Of a stretch of 64,000 nucleotides of DNA, positions 26,718 to 35,619 are shown one piece after another. Below the pieces are notes generated by a model that was not told where the DNA came from, searched no databases, and saw only the letters and a list, made by a program, of their open reading frames with translations. A program made the translations under genes and the position numbers. Position 1 is the first letter of the stretch. Each line of letters opens with the position of its first letter. The stretch is from an uncultured Prevotellaceae bacterium (GTDB taxonomy: Bacteria > Bacteroidota > Bacteroidia > Bacteroidales > Muribaculaceae): NCBI GenBank assembly GCA_947165675.1, contig CAMVBJ010000004.1, forward strand, positions 1-64,000, written 5' to 3'.

Positions 26718-27476
26718 TTATTGCTGTGAATCGACTTGTTCCTTAATCCAGTCATATCCCTTCTCCTCAAGCTCGAGTGCCAACTCGGGACCAGCACTCA
26801 TGACAATGCGGCCCTTGTAAAGCACGTGTACAAAGTCGGGCTTGATGTAGTCCAGCAATCGCTGATAGTGGGTTATAACGATGGTAGCGTTGTCCTTGCT
26901 CTTGAGGGTATTGACACCATTAGCCACGATGCGCAGGGCGTCGATGTCCAGTCCGCTATCAGTCTCGTCGAGGATGCTCAACTTGGGTTCAAGCATGGCC
27001 ATCTGGAAGATCTCATTGCGCTTCTTCTCTCCGCCCGAGAAACCCTCGTTGACGGCTCGTGAGGCGAGCTTGTTGTCGAGTTGCACGATGGTACGCTTCT
27101 CACGCATGATCTTGAGGAAGTCGGCAGCGCTCAGCGGTTCTTGACCGAAGTATTTGCGCTTCTCGTTCAAGGCGGTGCGCATGAAGTTGACCATCGACAC
27201 ACCAGGAATCTCAACGGGATACTGGAAACTCAAGAACAGGCCCTCATGGGCGCGGTCTTCGGGCGAAAGAGCCAGCAGATCCTTTCCGTAGAACTCTACG
27301 CTACCACCAGTGACAGTATAGGCTGGGTTGCCAGTGAGCACAGCGCTCAAGGTACTCTTGCCCGAACCGTTAGGTCCCATGATAGCGTGCACCTCACCAG
27401 GCTTGACGGTCAGGTTTATGCCCTTTAATATTTGCTTCTCCTCAATTGAAGCCTGTAAATCTTTAATTACTAACAT
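26718..27476 (-). CDS. sufC: Fe-S cluster assembly ATPase SufC
   Basis: 252 aa ABC-type ATPase. Walker A GPNGSGKST is at residues 34-42. The SufC-specific signature FSGGEKKRNEIFQMAMLEP and Walker B LSILDETDSGLDIDAL are both present; the DETDSGLD wording separates SufC from ordinary transporter ATPases. It energises conformational change in the SufBCD scaffold. It sits between sufB (46 nt away) and sufD (9 nt). Confidence 0.97.
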   Translation of the reverse strand: MLVIKDLQASIEEKQILKGINLTVKPGEVHAIMGPNGSGKSTLSAVLTGNPAYTVTGGSVEFYGKDLLALSPEDRAHEGLFLSFQYPVEIPGVSMVNFMRTALNEKRKYFGQEPLSAADFLKIMREKRTIVQLDNKLASRAVNEGFSGGEKKRNEIFQMAMLEPKLSILDETDSGLDIDALRIVANGVNTLKSKDNATIVITHYQRLLDYIKPDFVHVLYKGRIVMSAGPELALELEEKGYDWIKEQVDSQQ

Positions 27477-27522
27477 GGTTGTTATATGTCGTTTTTGTTT
27501 TTTTCAACTCCTAAACTAAAAG

Positions 27523-28983
27523 TTATCCCACAGCACCCTCAAGCGACACGCTCAAGAGTTTCTGAGCCTCGACGGCAAACTCCATCGGCAACTTGGCCAT
27601 CACCTCCTTGGCATAGCCGTTGACGATCAGTCCAACGGCGTCCTCGGTCGAGATGCCGCGCTGGTTGCAGTAGAAGATCTGATCCTCATTGATCTTGCTG
27701 GTCGTGGCCTCGTGCTCGACTACCGATGTGTCGTTACCCACCTCAATGACAGGGAAGGTGTGTGCACCGCTGGTGTCGCTCAGCAACAGGCTGTCACACT
27801 GGGTGAAGTTGCGGCACCCCGTGGCCTTGGGCGCTATCTTGACCATACCACGGTAGCTGTTCTGGCTGTGGCCTGCGCTGATGCCCTTGCTCACGATGGT
27901 GCTCGTGCTGTGCTTCCCCAGGTGGATCATCTTGGTGCCCGTGTCGGCCTCCTGCCAGTTGTTGGTCAGCGCCACACTGTAGAACTCACCCACCGAGTGG
28001 TCGCCCATGAGCACACAGCTCGGGTACTTCCACGTGATGGCACTACCCGTCTCGACCTGGGTCCATGACAGCTTGCTGTGATCACCACGGCACAGGCCGC
28101 GCTTGGTCACCAGGTTGTAAATTCCACCCTTGCCATCCTTGTCACCAGGATACCAGTTCTGGACGGTACTGTACTTAACCTCTGCACGGTCCTCGACTAC
28201 AATCTCGACAATCGCGGCATGAAGCTGGTTCTCGTCACGCATGGGAGCAGTGCAACCCTCCAGATAAGAAACATAGGCGTCATCATCAGCCACAATCAGG
28301 GTGCGCTCAAACTGGCCCGTCTGAGCAGCGTTGATACGGAAGTAGGTGGACAACTCCATCGGGCATCTGACACCCTTGGGAATATACACAAATGATCCGT
28401 CACTGAACACAGCCGAATTTAATGCTGCATAAAAGTTATCGGTATAGGGTACCACCTTACCCAAGTACTTGCGCACCAAGTCAGGATAGTCCTTTACAGC
28501 CTCGCTGATGGAACAGAAGATCACGCCCAGTTCGGCCAGGCGCTCGCGATAGGTCGTCTTGACACTCACGCTGTCCATCACGGCGTCAACCGCCATGCCG
28601 CTCAATCGCATCTGCTCCTCCAGGGGGATGCCCAGTTTGTCAAAAGTTTTCTTCAACTCGGGGTCAATCTCCTTGGCCTCACCCTCCTTCTTGTGGCGCG
28701 GGGCTGCATAGTAGCTGATGTCCTGGTAGTCGATTTCGGGAACATGGACGTGGCCCCATGTGGGTGCCTTGAGCGTCAGCCAGTGGCGGTAGGCCTTCAG
28801 GCGGAATTCCAGCAACCACTCGGGCTCGCCCTTCAAGGCTGAGATGCGACGCACGACATCCTCGTCAAGTCCCTTAGGAATGACTTCGGTCTCGATGTCG
28901 GTCACAAAGCCATATTTGTACTCTGCCTGCGCCGCTTCTTCTATAATCTGGTTACCTTTTTCAGGTTTTTCAATCTCTTTCAT
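27523..28983 (-). CDS. sufB: Fe-S cluster assembly protein SufB
   Basis: 486 aa from the ATG at 28983 (a TTG one codon upstream is less likely). SufB is the core scaffold subunit and nucleates Fe-S clusters. The family motifs [31 protein letters not shown] and the C-terminal [19 protein letters not shown] are present. First gene of the operon, with a TACCTTTG box 35-42 nt upstream of the start codon. Confidence 0.97.
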   Translation of the reverse strand: MKEIEKPEKGNQIIEEAAQAEYKYGFVTDIETEVIPKGLDEDVVRRISALKGEPEWLLEFRLKAYRHWLTLKAPTWGHVHVPEIDYQDISYYAAPRHKKEGEAKEIDPELKKTFDKLGIPLEEQMRLSGMAVDAVMDSVSVKTTYRERLAELGVIFCSISEAVKDYPDLVRKYLGKVVPYTDNFYAALNSAVFSDGSFVYIPKGVRCPMELSTYFRINAAQTGQFERTLIVADDDAYVSYLEGCTAPMRDENQLHAAIVEIVVEDRAEVKYSTVQNWYPGDKDGKGGIYNLVTKRGLCRGDHSKLSWTQVETGSAITWKYPSCVLMGDHSVGEFYSVALTNNWQEADTGTKMIHLGKHSTSTIVSKGISAGHSQNSYRGMVKIAPKATGCRNFTQCDSLLLSDTSGAHTFPVIEVGNDTSVVEHEATTSKINEDQIFYCNQRGISTEDAVGLIVNGYAKEVMAKLPMEFAVEAQKLLSVSLEGAVG

Positions 28984-29017
28984 CAATTAAATATAAAACC
29001 TATTAGATTTGAGCCCA

Positions 29018-29025
29018 CAAAGGTA
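29018..29025 (-). promoter_or_regulatory. -7 box of the suf operon
   Basis: TACCTTTG on the minus strand, about 35 nt before the sufB ATG. No well-placed TTG was recognised. Confidence 0.6.
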
Positions 29026-29071
29026 CAAAAAAGACTTCAGACTTGAGGCCTTAGACCTTAGATTTTCATGG

Positions 29072-29102
29072 CATTTCGCCAAAATGATATCCGGCGAAAA
29101 TG
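29072..29102 (-). terminator. Hairpin downstream of the VOC gene
   Basis: CATTTCGCC (29072-29080) pairs with GGCGAAAATG (29093-29102), allowing one bulge. It has no T run, so a role as terminator is uncertain. Confidence 0.35.
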
Positions 29103-29111
29103 GATGAGGTA

Positions 29112-29642
29112 CTACTCGTCATGTTCTTCGAGGGGTTGCCAGAGTTCGATGCGGTTGCCCTCGCCGTCAAGAATATGGACGAACTTGCCGATGCCCTCAT
29201 AGTCCTGGATGTCATCGACAATGGTCACGCCTTCCTGTCGCAACTGCTCCACAAGGCGCTCGATGTCATCCACGCGATAGTTGATCATGACTTGCTGACC
29301 GGGGTCGCCAAAGTAGTCGGTTCCTTCAGGGAAGGGGCTCCACACGGTGCGGCCCACGAGGTCGCTGTCACGTTGTTCATACCACTTGAATGTGTATCCG
29401 TAGGGGTCCTGCGGAATTCCCAAGTGCTTCTCGTACCACTGCTTCATCGCTTGAGGGTCTTTGCACTTGAAGAAGACGCCTCCGATTCCTGTTACTCGTT
29501 TCATTGGTTCTTTATCTTGGTTCATAGTCTGTGCGGTGATGGGGATGGTCATCAATGCCATCATGATTGCCGCCACAATCAGGCGGTGACGCGCTGTATA
29601 TCTCTTTCTTGTCGTCATCAGTTGCGCTATTTTATCATTCAT
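29112..29642 (-). CDS. VOC-family (glyoxalase-fold) protein with N-terminal signal-like segment
   Basis: 176 aa. Residues from about 48 onward (VTGIGGVFFKCKDPQAMKQW, then DGEGNRIELWQP) form a single vicinal-oxygen-chelate module; the E in IELWQP is the usual metal-ligand position. Such proteins include glyoxalase I, dioxygenases and antibiotic-binding proteins; the substrate is not predictable here. The first 38 residues are odd for the family: a basic stretch then a hydrophobic segment ending AIMMALMTIPITAQ, which looks like a cleavable export signal. An internal ATG at 29618 would keep that signal. It has its own well-formed promoter. Confidence 0.82.
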   Translation of the reverse strand: MNDKIAQLMTTRKRYTARHRLIVAAIMMALMTIPITAQTMNQDKEPMKRVTGIGGVFFKCKDPQAMKQWYEKHLGIPQDPYGYTFKWYEQRDSDLVGRTVWSPFPEGTDYFGDPGQQVMINYRVDDIERLVEQLRQEGVTIVDDIQDYEGIGKFVHILDGEGNRIELWQPLEEHDE

Positions 29643-29666
29643 AGAATCTTACAATCAGTGATTATG

Positions 29667-29696
29667 CAAAGATAATCCTAACTGGAGACATAGCAA
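29667..29696 (-). promoter_or_regulatory. Promoter of the VOC gene
   Basis: On the minus strand TTG (29694-29696) is followed after 19 nt by TATCTTTG (29667-29674), about 25 nt before the start codon. Confidence 0.65.
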
Positions 29697-29734
29697 AAAA
29701 ACGAAACGGAAATATTGCAGAGGCTCGCCTAGAA

Positions 29735-30805
29735 TCACTTGCCAATAATGAACTTGTGGAAGGGGAAGCGGCGGATGAGCAGGACCAAAAGGAAGCAAAC
29801 GACAAAGGTAAAGACGCCACTCACCAGTGAGTCAACGAGCCAGTAGGCGCGGGCCAACCAGCGTGTCAAGGGCCAAATGACCTGACGCAGGACAATCATC
29901 TGGGACAGGTAGATGCCAAATGTGCACACGCTTAACGTGGGCCACCAAAAAGCAGCGGACGGGTGATCCTTCCGGTCATACTGCTTGGGAGCAAAGTGCT
30001 GCACCAAGGCAAAAAGCAAGGTCGCCATGGCGATGTTGTTCACGCTGATATCGCTTGTCACCGTATCGATGTGCTGCTGCCAGGTGATGCCGAAATTGCC
30101 CTGGGCCAAGAATTCGAACAAGGGCATGACAACGATGCCGAACAAAAGCAACAAGGCCCACTTCAAGCCATGGGCACGCGAAAAAATGGGCAAGCTGTAA
30201 TTGTGCATGTAGTAGCCCAGCAGGACATAGCCGTAGTAGTTGGCGAAAGCGCCAAACATGTTGTGGCTGTACTGTGAGGCCTCGATAAAGATGCCATGCT
30301 GATAAGGAATAAATGACGAGAGCACCCAGAGCACGAGCAAGGTCTCGACACCCCGCTTGCCGATGGCTTCGATACACTTGCTCACCAAGGGCAATGTCAC
30401 ATAGATAACCAGCAGCACATAGACATACCACAATAATCCCTCAACCGGGTTAAACAAGATGGATGTCAACAATCGAGGTGTGAAATTGTGCAGCAAAAAG
30501 GCGTGTTCAAGCAGGTAAATGATAGACCACGCAATGAGCGGGAACAAGACCACCCGTAGGCGCCGCTTGATAAAGCGCTTGCCACTCATGGCGACAGGGA
30601 GCAATAAAGCTCCAGTTATCATAAAGAAAAGGTTGCAATTCACCGCAACCAGCACGGTATAAACAGCACTGCTAAGCGATGGTGTATTGTAATAGGAAGT
30701 GTACTGTCTGATGGGCGTGTGGATGAGGATGACCAGCAGACAGGCGACGACGCGCAGGATATCCAAATAGGGGATGCGCCGTTGCAGTTGTGCCTCGGTC
30801 ATCAT
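29735..30805 (-). CDS. Acyltransferase 3 family membrane protein
   Basis: 356 aa with about ten hydrophobic helices. The N-terminal [20 protein letters not shown] with an H in the first helix (VILIHTP) is the hallmark of the acyltransferase_3 family, which O-acylates membrane-associated sugars such as O-antigen, exopolysaccharide or peptidoglycan. The target is unknown. Its ATG overlaps the ispF stop by 4 nt (ATGA), so the two are translated in sequence even though they act in different pathways. Confidence 0.86.
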   Translation of the reverse strand: MMTEAQLQRRIPYLDILRVVACLLVILIHTPIRQYTSYYNTPSLSSAVYTVLVAVNCNLFFMITGALLLPVAMSGKRFIKRRLRVVLFPLIAWSIIYLLEHAFLLHNFTPRLLTSILFNPVEGLLWYVYVLLVIYVTLPLVSKCIEAIGKRGVETLLVLWVLSSFIPYQHGIFIEASQYSHNMFGAFANYYGYVLLGYYMHNYSLPIFSRAHGLKWALLLLFGIVVMPLFEFLAQGNFGITWQQHIDTVTSDISVNNIAMATLLFALVQHFAPKQYDRKDHPSAAFWWPTLSVCTFGIYLSQMIVLRQVIWPLTRWLARAYWLVDSLVSGVFTFVVCFLLVLLIRRFPFHKFIIGK

Positions 30806-31290
30806 GGCTTGGCAGGTTTGGACTCGATCAGTGCCACAGCATAGGCGGCAATGCCTTCACCGCGACCTGTATAACCCAACTTCTCGGTCGTGGTGGCCTT
30901 GATAGATACTTGATCTGGTTCACAATCCATGCAACGAGCCAATTCCTGTTGCATAGCTGGAATATGGGGGTTAATCTTAGGCTGCTCGGCACAGATAGTG
31001 ATATCGCAGTTACCCAACTTATAACCTTTATCGTCGAGCAGTCGCACCACATGGCGCAGCAGCAATCGGCTGTCAATACCCTTGTAGCGGGGGTCGGTGT
31101 CAGGGAAATGGTAACCGATATCACGTAACGCGGCAGCGCCAAGCAGCGCATCGCACAAGGCATGGATAGCAACATCGGCATCACTGTGGCCCAATAAACC
31201 TTTCTCCCAGGGGATATTTACACCCCCAAGCCACAGTTCACGACCCTCAACGAGCCGATGCACGTCAAATCCCATTCCAATGCGAAACAT
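30802..31290 (-). CDS. ispF: 2-C-methyl-D-erythritol 2,4-cyclodiphosphate synthase
   Basis: 162 aa from the ATG at 31290 (a TTG three codons upstream opens the frame). IspF forms the cyclic diphosphate in the non-mevalonate isoprenoid pathway. The metal-binding GFDVH motif near the N-terminus, [29 protein letters not shown] and the C-terminal [18 protein letters not shown] are all conserved. Length is typical. It follows porV by 30 nt and precedes the acyltransferase. Confidence 0.97.
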   Translation of the reverse strand: MFRIGMGFDVHRLVEGRELWLGGVNIPWEKGLLGHSDADVAIHALCDALLGAAALRDIGYHFPDTDPRYKGIDSRLLLRHVVRLLDDKGYKLGNCDITICAEQPKINPHIPAMQQELARCMDCEPDQVSIKATTTEKLGYTGRGEGIAAYAVALIESKPAKP

Positions 31291-31320
31291 AACACTCAAC
31301 TATTAACGACCTTAAGGACT

Positions 31321-32493
31321 TTAGTTACGGCCGAACAGGTTCTTGATGCCGTCCAAGTCAAACGACAGGGTGAAACGCAGCGTCTGGTCCAGAGGACTGT
31401 TCTGGGCGGTTGCAATCATGTAGCTTGCATCGATCTTAATGACGTTGAGCGAGAAACCAGCGCCCAAACCGAAGTACTGACGGTTACCAGCGAACTTGCT
31501 CTCGTAGTAGTAACCACCACGCAGGAAGAATTGCTGATTATAGGCATACTCGGCACCCACCGAATAGGTGATGCGCTTGGCAAAGTTGTCCTTGAAACTG
31601 TCAAAGATTCCCGAGATGCTCGACTTGTCCTTCCACTCTTGCAGGGCGTCATCATAAGCCAAGGCATCTTCATAATCGGCCAGACGGGGCTTAGCGGGCA
31701 CCAGCATCTTGTTGGCATCAAGGGCGATAGTCAGGTTGTTGTAGTCGGCCAGCGGGAAAGTGAACGCTGTACCTATCTTGAGGTTGGCCGGCAAGTAAGC
31801 CGGGTCATTACCCTTGTTGTAGGACACCTTGGAACCGATATTTGATAGATTAAAACCTAATGACCACTGGCACTCGTTACGGCCAATCACGGGATAGGTC
31901 GTATAGAAGCCCGAAAGGTCGGCCGAGAATGCTGATGCACCCGAGGTCTGCTCGCCTGTGTTCATTGAGCTGTAACCCAGGTCACTGTAGATGTAACGCA
32001 GTACCACACCCATCGCAAACTTCTCACTCAACTTGCGGCTATAGCCCACGTCCACAGCCATCTCAAACGGGTTGATGGTCGCCAGGGTGGCGCCTTCGCC
32101 ATCGGTAGCCATCACCTCACCCAGCGAGAAATAGCGCAACGAGGCACTTATGGCCTGGTTATCACTGCTACCTATCTTGTAATAGCCTGCCAAATTGGCC
32201 AGATAGATGTCGTTGACAATCTTGCGCAGCCAGGGTGTATAGGACAGCGACACACCCGCTCTGCTATAGGCAAAGGCGTACTTCGACGGGTTCCAGAATT
32301 GTGAGTTGACATCAGCCTCGGTAGCGGCACCGAGGTCACCCATCGACGCACCACGCGCATCAGGGGTAATACTCAACGAAGTAACACCCGTAGTGACTGG
32401 GTTGAACTCCGTGTTCTTGATATCATCCTGAGCCAGGGCAGTTAATGCAGTTGCCATCAAGGCAATGGCAAGTATTGATTTGGTTAGTTTCAT
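31321..32493 (-). CDS. porV: Type IX secretion system outer-membrane protein PorV (LptO)
   Basis: 390 aa. A signal peptide (MKLTKSILAIALMATALTALA) precedes a FadL/PorV-like beta-barrel. Recognisable family traits are TSLSITPDARGASMGDLGAA after the signal and a barrel ending in aromatic-rich strands (LRFTLSFDLDGIKN). PorV shuttles T9SS cargo from the translocon to the attachment complex, where the sortase PorU removes the C-terminal signal. In Porphyromonas porU and porV are adjacent; here the PorU-type genes start about 10 kb away. Probably cotranscribed with ispF. Confidence 0.92.
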   Translation of the reverse strand: MKLTKSILAIALMATALTALAQDDIKNTEFNPVTTGVTSLSITPDARGASMGDLGAATEADVNSQFWNPSKYAFAYSRAGVSLSYTPWLRKIVNDIYLANLAGYYKIGSSDNQAISASLRYFSLGEVMATDGEGATLATINPFEMAVDVGYSRKLSEKFAMGVVLRYIYSDLGYSSMNTGEQTSGASAFSADLSGFYTTYPVIGRNECQWSLGFNLSNIGSKVSYNKGNDPAYLPANLKIGTAFTFPLADYNNLTIALDANKMLVPAKPRLADYEDALAYDDALQEWKDKSSISGIFDSFKDNFAKRITYSVGAEYAYNQQFFLRGGYYYESKFAGNRQYFGLGAGFSLNVIKIDASYMIATAQNSPLDQTLRFTLSFDLDGIKNLFGRN

Positions 32494-32591
32494 TTCTAAT
32501 TAGAAAAATTACAATTGTCTTTTACCTAAATAACTCTCAAATCCGCCTTTTATTGTATCCCAGCCCACTAAAGTTTATTACAATAGTCCCG

Positions 32592-34676
32592 TCAATTACC
32601 TGCCAATAGCAGGTCAATCAGAGCCGTCACATCACTGATGGCAATGTTTCCGTCACAGGTCACATCGGCTGCATCCAGGTCAACAGCAGTTGCCTCACCG
32701 CCCAGCAGATAATCTATAAGAGCGGTCACATCAGCGATCGCCACCATGCCATCACCGTTCACATCACCGATAACAACGTCAAGATAGGGCAGATACTGAG
32801 CCGTCACATCAGTGACCTGGTATTTATTGGTCTGACTGGTCACTTCATAGAAGGAGGTTTCTCTCACTCCCGTCACGTCCATCGTCTGATGGCTACTGGC
32901 AGTGCTGCCACCCTGGTTAAACACGAAGTTCACACAGTACTGGCTGCCTGTAATGGTAAAGGTCTTATAATAGAACTTCTCACCATGCACCATACGGGTG
33001 TCGGTAATCACCTCGCCAGGCCAGTTACCACACTGCTGCTGATTGTTGCTATCCCAGCAGTAATAGACCACCTGTGGCCAATTATTGGGGGCTACGGTCG
33101 GATCCTTGAGATAGACAGTGATTTCATAAGGATCATATTCCTCGTTCTGGACGGTGTAATGACGAGTGATGACGCCACTCACTGTGCCATTCTTTAACAG
33201 TCCAGCCTTGAGTGTCAAGCAACGGTTGATGAGCACCGTGGATCCGCTGGCAATCACAGTACCATGGGTCGCGGTGGGCTCAGTTCCATCAAGAGTATAG
33301 ACAATCTGAGCTCCAGTGGTAGCACTTACTGCCGTCAACGTCACGTTGAAGGGATCCACATAGTCGCCACTGGGCTTGCTGGCCCAGGCTGTTTCAGTCG
33401 ATTTGCTCAAGGCCAAGCGGTAGTTGGTGCCACTGGCCACAACAACATAACTGGACGGTATTGAATAGGCCGTGTTCCCCATTGCTGCCAGCAAGGTGCC
33501 GCGGGTACCGGTTGTAGTCTGGACGTGGTAGTTGGAAGACGAGCTACTGGCCAGCTGTGACGTCGCACTGGTGTTGATAATACCTGCCAACTGGCGGGCA
33601 TAGATCATCTGCTTGATGCTTGCCTTGTAATCCATCCAGTGCTTGAGGAACACACAGGGCGTGCCAGGCATCGAGAGCAGATAGGCATTAGCTGCCTCGA
33701 CATACTGATTGAGGGGATCCTGTGGCTCGCTTGCACTGCGATACTGCGTGTCGTGGTTCTCGACAAAGGTGACCGAGTAGCGGCGGTAATTACTCTCCAG
33801 GTTCATTCCCTTGCCACTGCCCGACAAATTAGTCCACTTGTTGTTATTGACTGCGTCACGCACCGCATAACGGAAGGGGAAATCAAACGCGGCGCTCTGC
33901 ACCACGCCATTCACCTTGGTGCCATCAACCCATGCCTTGAGGGCTGTCTGGTTGCCATCCCAGTACTCACCCACCGAATAGATGGGGGCTGCATAGGCAT
34001 TGTACATACCCGTGTACTGGGCTGCATAGCCCTTGGTCATGTCATAGCGGAAGCCCACATAGCCCAGGTCATCGAGCAGCATCTTGATGTAGGCCTTGAC
34101 ATTGTTCTGCACATTGGCACTCGTGTGATCCAAGTCGCGCATGCCGCCCCAATCCTCCCCTGTATCGTTATTGGCGCTCAACGAGTAGCCATGGCTATTG
34201 GCCCAGTTGAGAGCAGCGCCGCCATCATCGTCGCGGCAGATGTCGGTAGACTTGAGTTGATAGGTAACCCCCTTGTAGGTCTCAGCAGGGAAATCAACCC
34301 AGTTGGAAACATTCTTGCGATGGTTGATAACGACATCGGCAATGGTACCGATGCCCTTGCCCTTGAAGGTATTGATCATCGACTGCAATTGCGCTTTGGT
34401 GCCGAAGGAGCTGGTGTAGTTGGTAAACCAGTACAATGGGTCATAGCCCATCGAGTTGTAGCCACTGCAGTAGCCACTCTGCGGCACCCACACGAGTTTG
34501 AAAAACTCGGCCAACTCATCGGCCTGCGATTCCAGGTTAGTCCATCTGGTGTCGGTGTAGGAATCCCAATAAAAGCCTTGCAACATCACGCCACTATAGC
34601 CTGATGGCCATCCCTGCCCCAACATCATTGCAGGCAACATCAACAATAGTACAATATGATAAACACGTTTCATCAT
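32592..34676 (-). CDS. Secreted GH13 alpha-amylase with starch-binding-like and dockerin-like domains
   Basis: About 694 aa from the ATG at 34676 (or 34673), with signal peptide MKRVYHIVLLLMLPAMMLGQ. The GH13 barrel occupies about residues 20-420. Conserved region I is ADVVINHR. The nucleophile is D212 (GFRYDMTKGY), acid/base E237 (SVGEYWDG) and transition-state D309 (VENHDTQ), so it looks catalytically complete for cleaving alpha-1,4-glucans. Next come a CHB_HEX_C-like domain (IVYTLDGTEPTATHG) and a starch-binding module, CBM26-like in appearance (YYCWDSNNQQQCGNWPG). Two dockerin-like repeats end the protein (GDVNGDGMVAIADVTALIDYL and DVTCDGNIAISDVTALIDLLL). It is not in a sus-type locus. 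Confidence 0.9.
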   Translation of the reverse strand: MMKRVYHIVLLLMLPAMMLGQGWPSGYSGVMLQGFYWDSYTDTRWTNLESQADELAEFFKLVWVPQSGYCSGYNSMGYDPLYWFTNYTSSFGTKAQLQSMINTFKGKGIGTIADVVINHRKNVSNWVDFPAETYKGVTYQLKSTDICRDDDGGAALNWANSHGYSLSANNDTGEDWGGMRDLDHTSANVQNNVKAYIKMLLDDLGYVGFRYDMTKGYAAQYTGMYNAYAAPIYSVGEYWDGNQTALKAWVDGTKVNGVVQSAAFDFPFRYAVRDAVNNNKWTNLSGSGKGMNLESNYRRYSVTFVENHDTQYRSASEPQDPLNQYVEAANAYLLSMPGTPCVFLKHWMDYKASIKQMIYARQLAGIINTSATSQLASSSSSNYHVQTTTGTRGTLLAAMGNTAYSIPSSYVVVASGTNYRLALSKSTETAWASKPSGDYVDPFNVTLTAVSATTGAQIVYTLDGTEPTATHGTVIASGSTVLINRCLTLKAGLLKNGTVSGVITRHYTVQNEEYDPYEITVYLKDPTVAPNNWPQVVYYCWDSNNQQQCGNWPGEVITDTRMVHGEKFYYKTFTITGSQYCVNFVFNQGGSTASSHQTMDVTGVRETSFYEVTSQTNKYQVTDVTAQYLPYLDVVIGDVNGDGMVAIADVTALIDYLLGGEATAVDLDAADVTCDGNIAISDVTALIDLLLAGN

Positions 34677-34705
34677 CCTTACTGATTTTATGATTATTAA
34701 CACCA

Positions 34706-34736
34706 CAAATTTACAACTTTATCTCATTCCCACCAA
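34706..34736 (-). promoter_or_regulatory. Promoter of the amylase gene
   Basis: On the minus strand TTG (34734-34736) is followed after 20 nt by TAAATTTG (34706-34713), ideal Bacteroidota spacing, about 30 nt before the start codon. Confidence 0.65.
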
Positions 34737-34754
34737 AACTACCCAGCCAAAAAA

Positions 34755-34789
34755 CAACCCCGGCAACGTTTGGTTCGTTGTCGGGGTTG
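34755..34789 (-). terminator. Terminator after the Bax-inhibitor-1 gene
   Basis: CAACCCCGGCAACG (34755-34768) pairs with CGTTGTCGGGGTTG (34776-34789) with one mismatch. On the minus strand six T follow, making a standard intrinsic terminator. Confidence 0.8.
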
Positions 34790-34810
34790 TGATGATGACA
34801 TCCTGTGAGA

Positions 34811-35539
34811 TCAGTCGCGGCTACCGAAGAAGCGCAACAGATACAGGAACAGGTTGATGAAGTCGAGATAGAGAGTCAAGGCGCCCATCGTGGCGACTTT
34901 GCCCATCATCGAGGGATCAGCCTCGGCACTCATGCGCTTGATGGCCTGGGTGTCCCATGCAGTCAGACCCACAAAAATGAGCACGCCTGCACCGCTGATG
35001 AGCAGATCAAACATCGAGTTGTGCATGAACATGTTGATCACGACACATACGATCAATCCCAACAGAGCCATGAACAGGAAAGAGCCCAATTTGGATAGAT
35101 CCTGACGGGTAACGTAGCCAAAGATGGTCATTGCGCCAAAGGTGCCTGCTGTGATAGCAAATGTCATCGCAATGCTGGCACCCGTATAGACAAGGAAAAT
35201 CGGGGTCAACATTAAACCATTCAAGATACTATAAGCATAGAACAGCGCTGTTGCCGTCCCTGTGCTCAGTTTCTCGATGCGGGCACTCAAGTAGATCACC
35301 ATACCCAGCTCGGCAGCAAACAAGATCCACATGATGGCCATGTTGCTGAATAGCACGTTCATCAGCGCAGGGCTCGACAATACCAGAAATGACGTTATAG
35401 CAGTAGCCAACAGACCCAATGTCATCTTGCCATACACCTTGCGCATCACGCCAGCAACATAACGCTGCAACGTGGCTTCATTCTCGGCTTGAACGGCTGT
35501 CTGAAAGCCGTCAGTGTTGATGTTATTCCATTCGTTCAT
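34811..35539 (-). CDS. Bax inhibitor-1/YccA family membrane protein
   Basis: 242 aa from the ATG at 35539, preceded by AAGGA at a good distance. Seven hydrophobic helices follow a soluble N-terminus of about 40 residues. The TMBIM/BI-1 family includes E. coli YccA, an FtsH modulator, and proton-sensitive calcium leak channels. The family-typical GFVTRQD-like loop appears as FGYVTRQDLSKLG, and aspartates near the last helices (LTAWDTQAIKRM, LYLDFINLFLYLLRFFG) fit the family pattern. Physiological role here is unknown. Confidence 0.92.
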   Translation of the reverse strand: MNEWNNINTDGFQTAVQAENEATLQRYVAGVMRKVYGKMTLGLLATAITSFLVLSSPALMNVLFSNMAIMWILFAAELGMVIYLSARIEKLSTGTATALFYAYSILNGLMLTPIFLVYTGASIAMTFAITAGTFGAMTIFGYVTRQDLSKLGSFLFMALLGLIVCVVINMFMHNSMFDLLISGAGVLIFVGLTAWDTQAIKRMSAEADPSMMGKVATMGALTLYLDFINLFLYLLRFFGSRD

Positions 35540-35619
35540 ATCTTTATTCCTTAATTTTTCTATTGTCAATAACTATCAGCAAGAATCGTGCCAACTTAGG
35601 CATCCTAAAGCCTCAAGCC

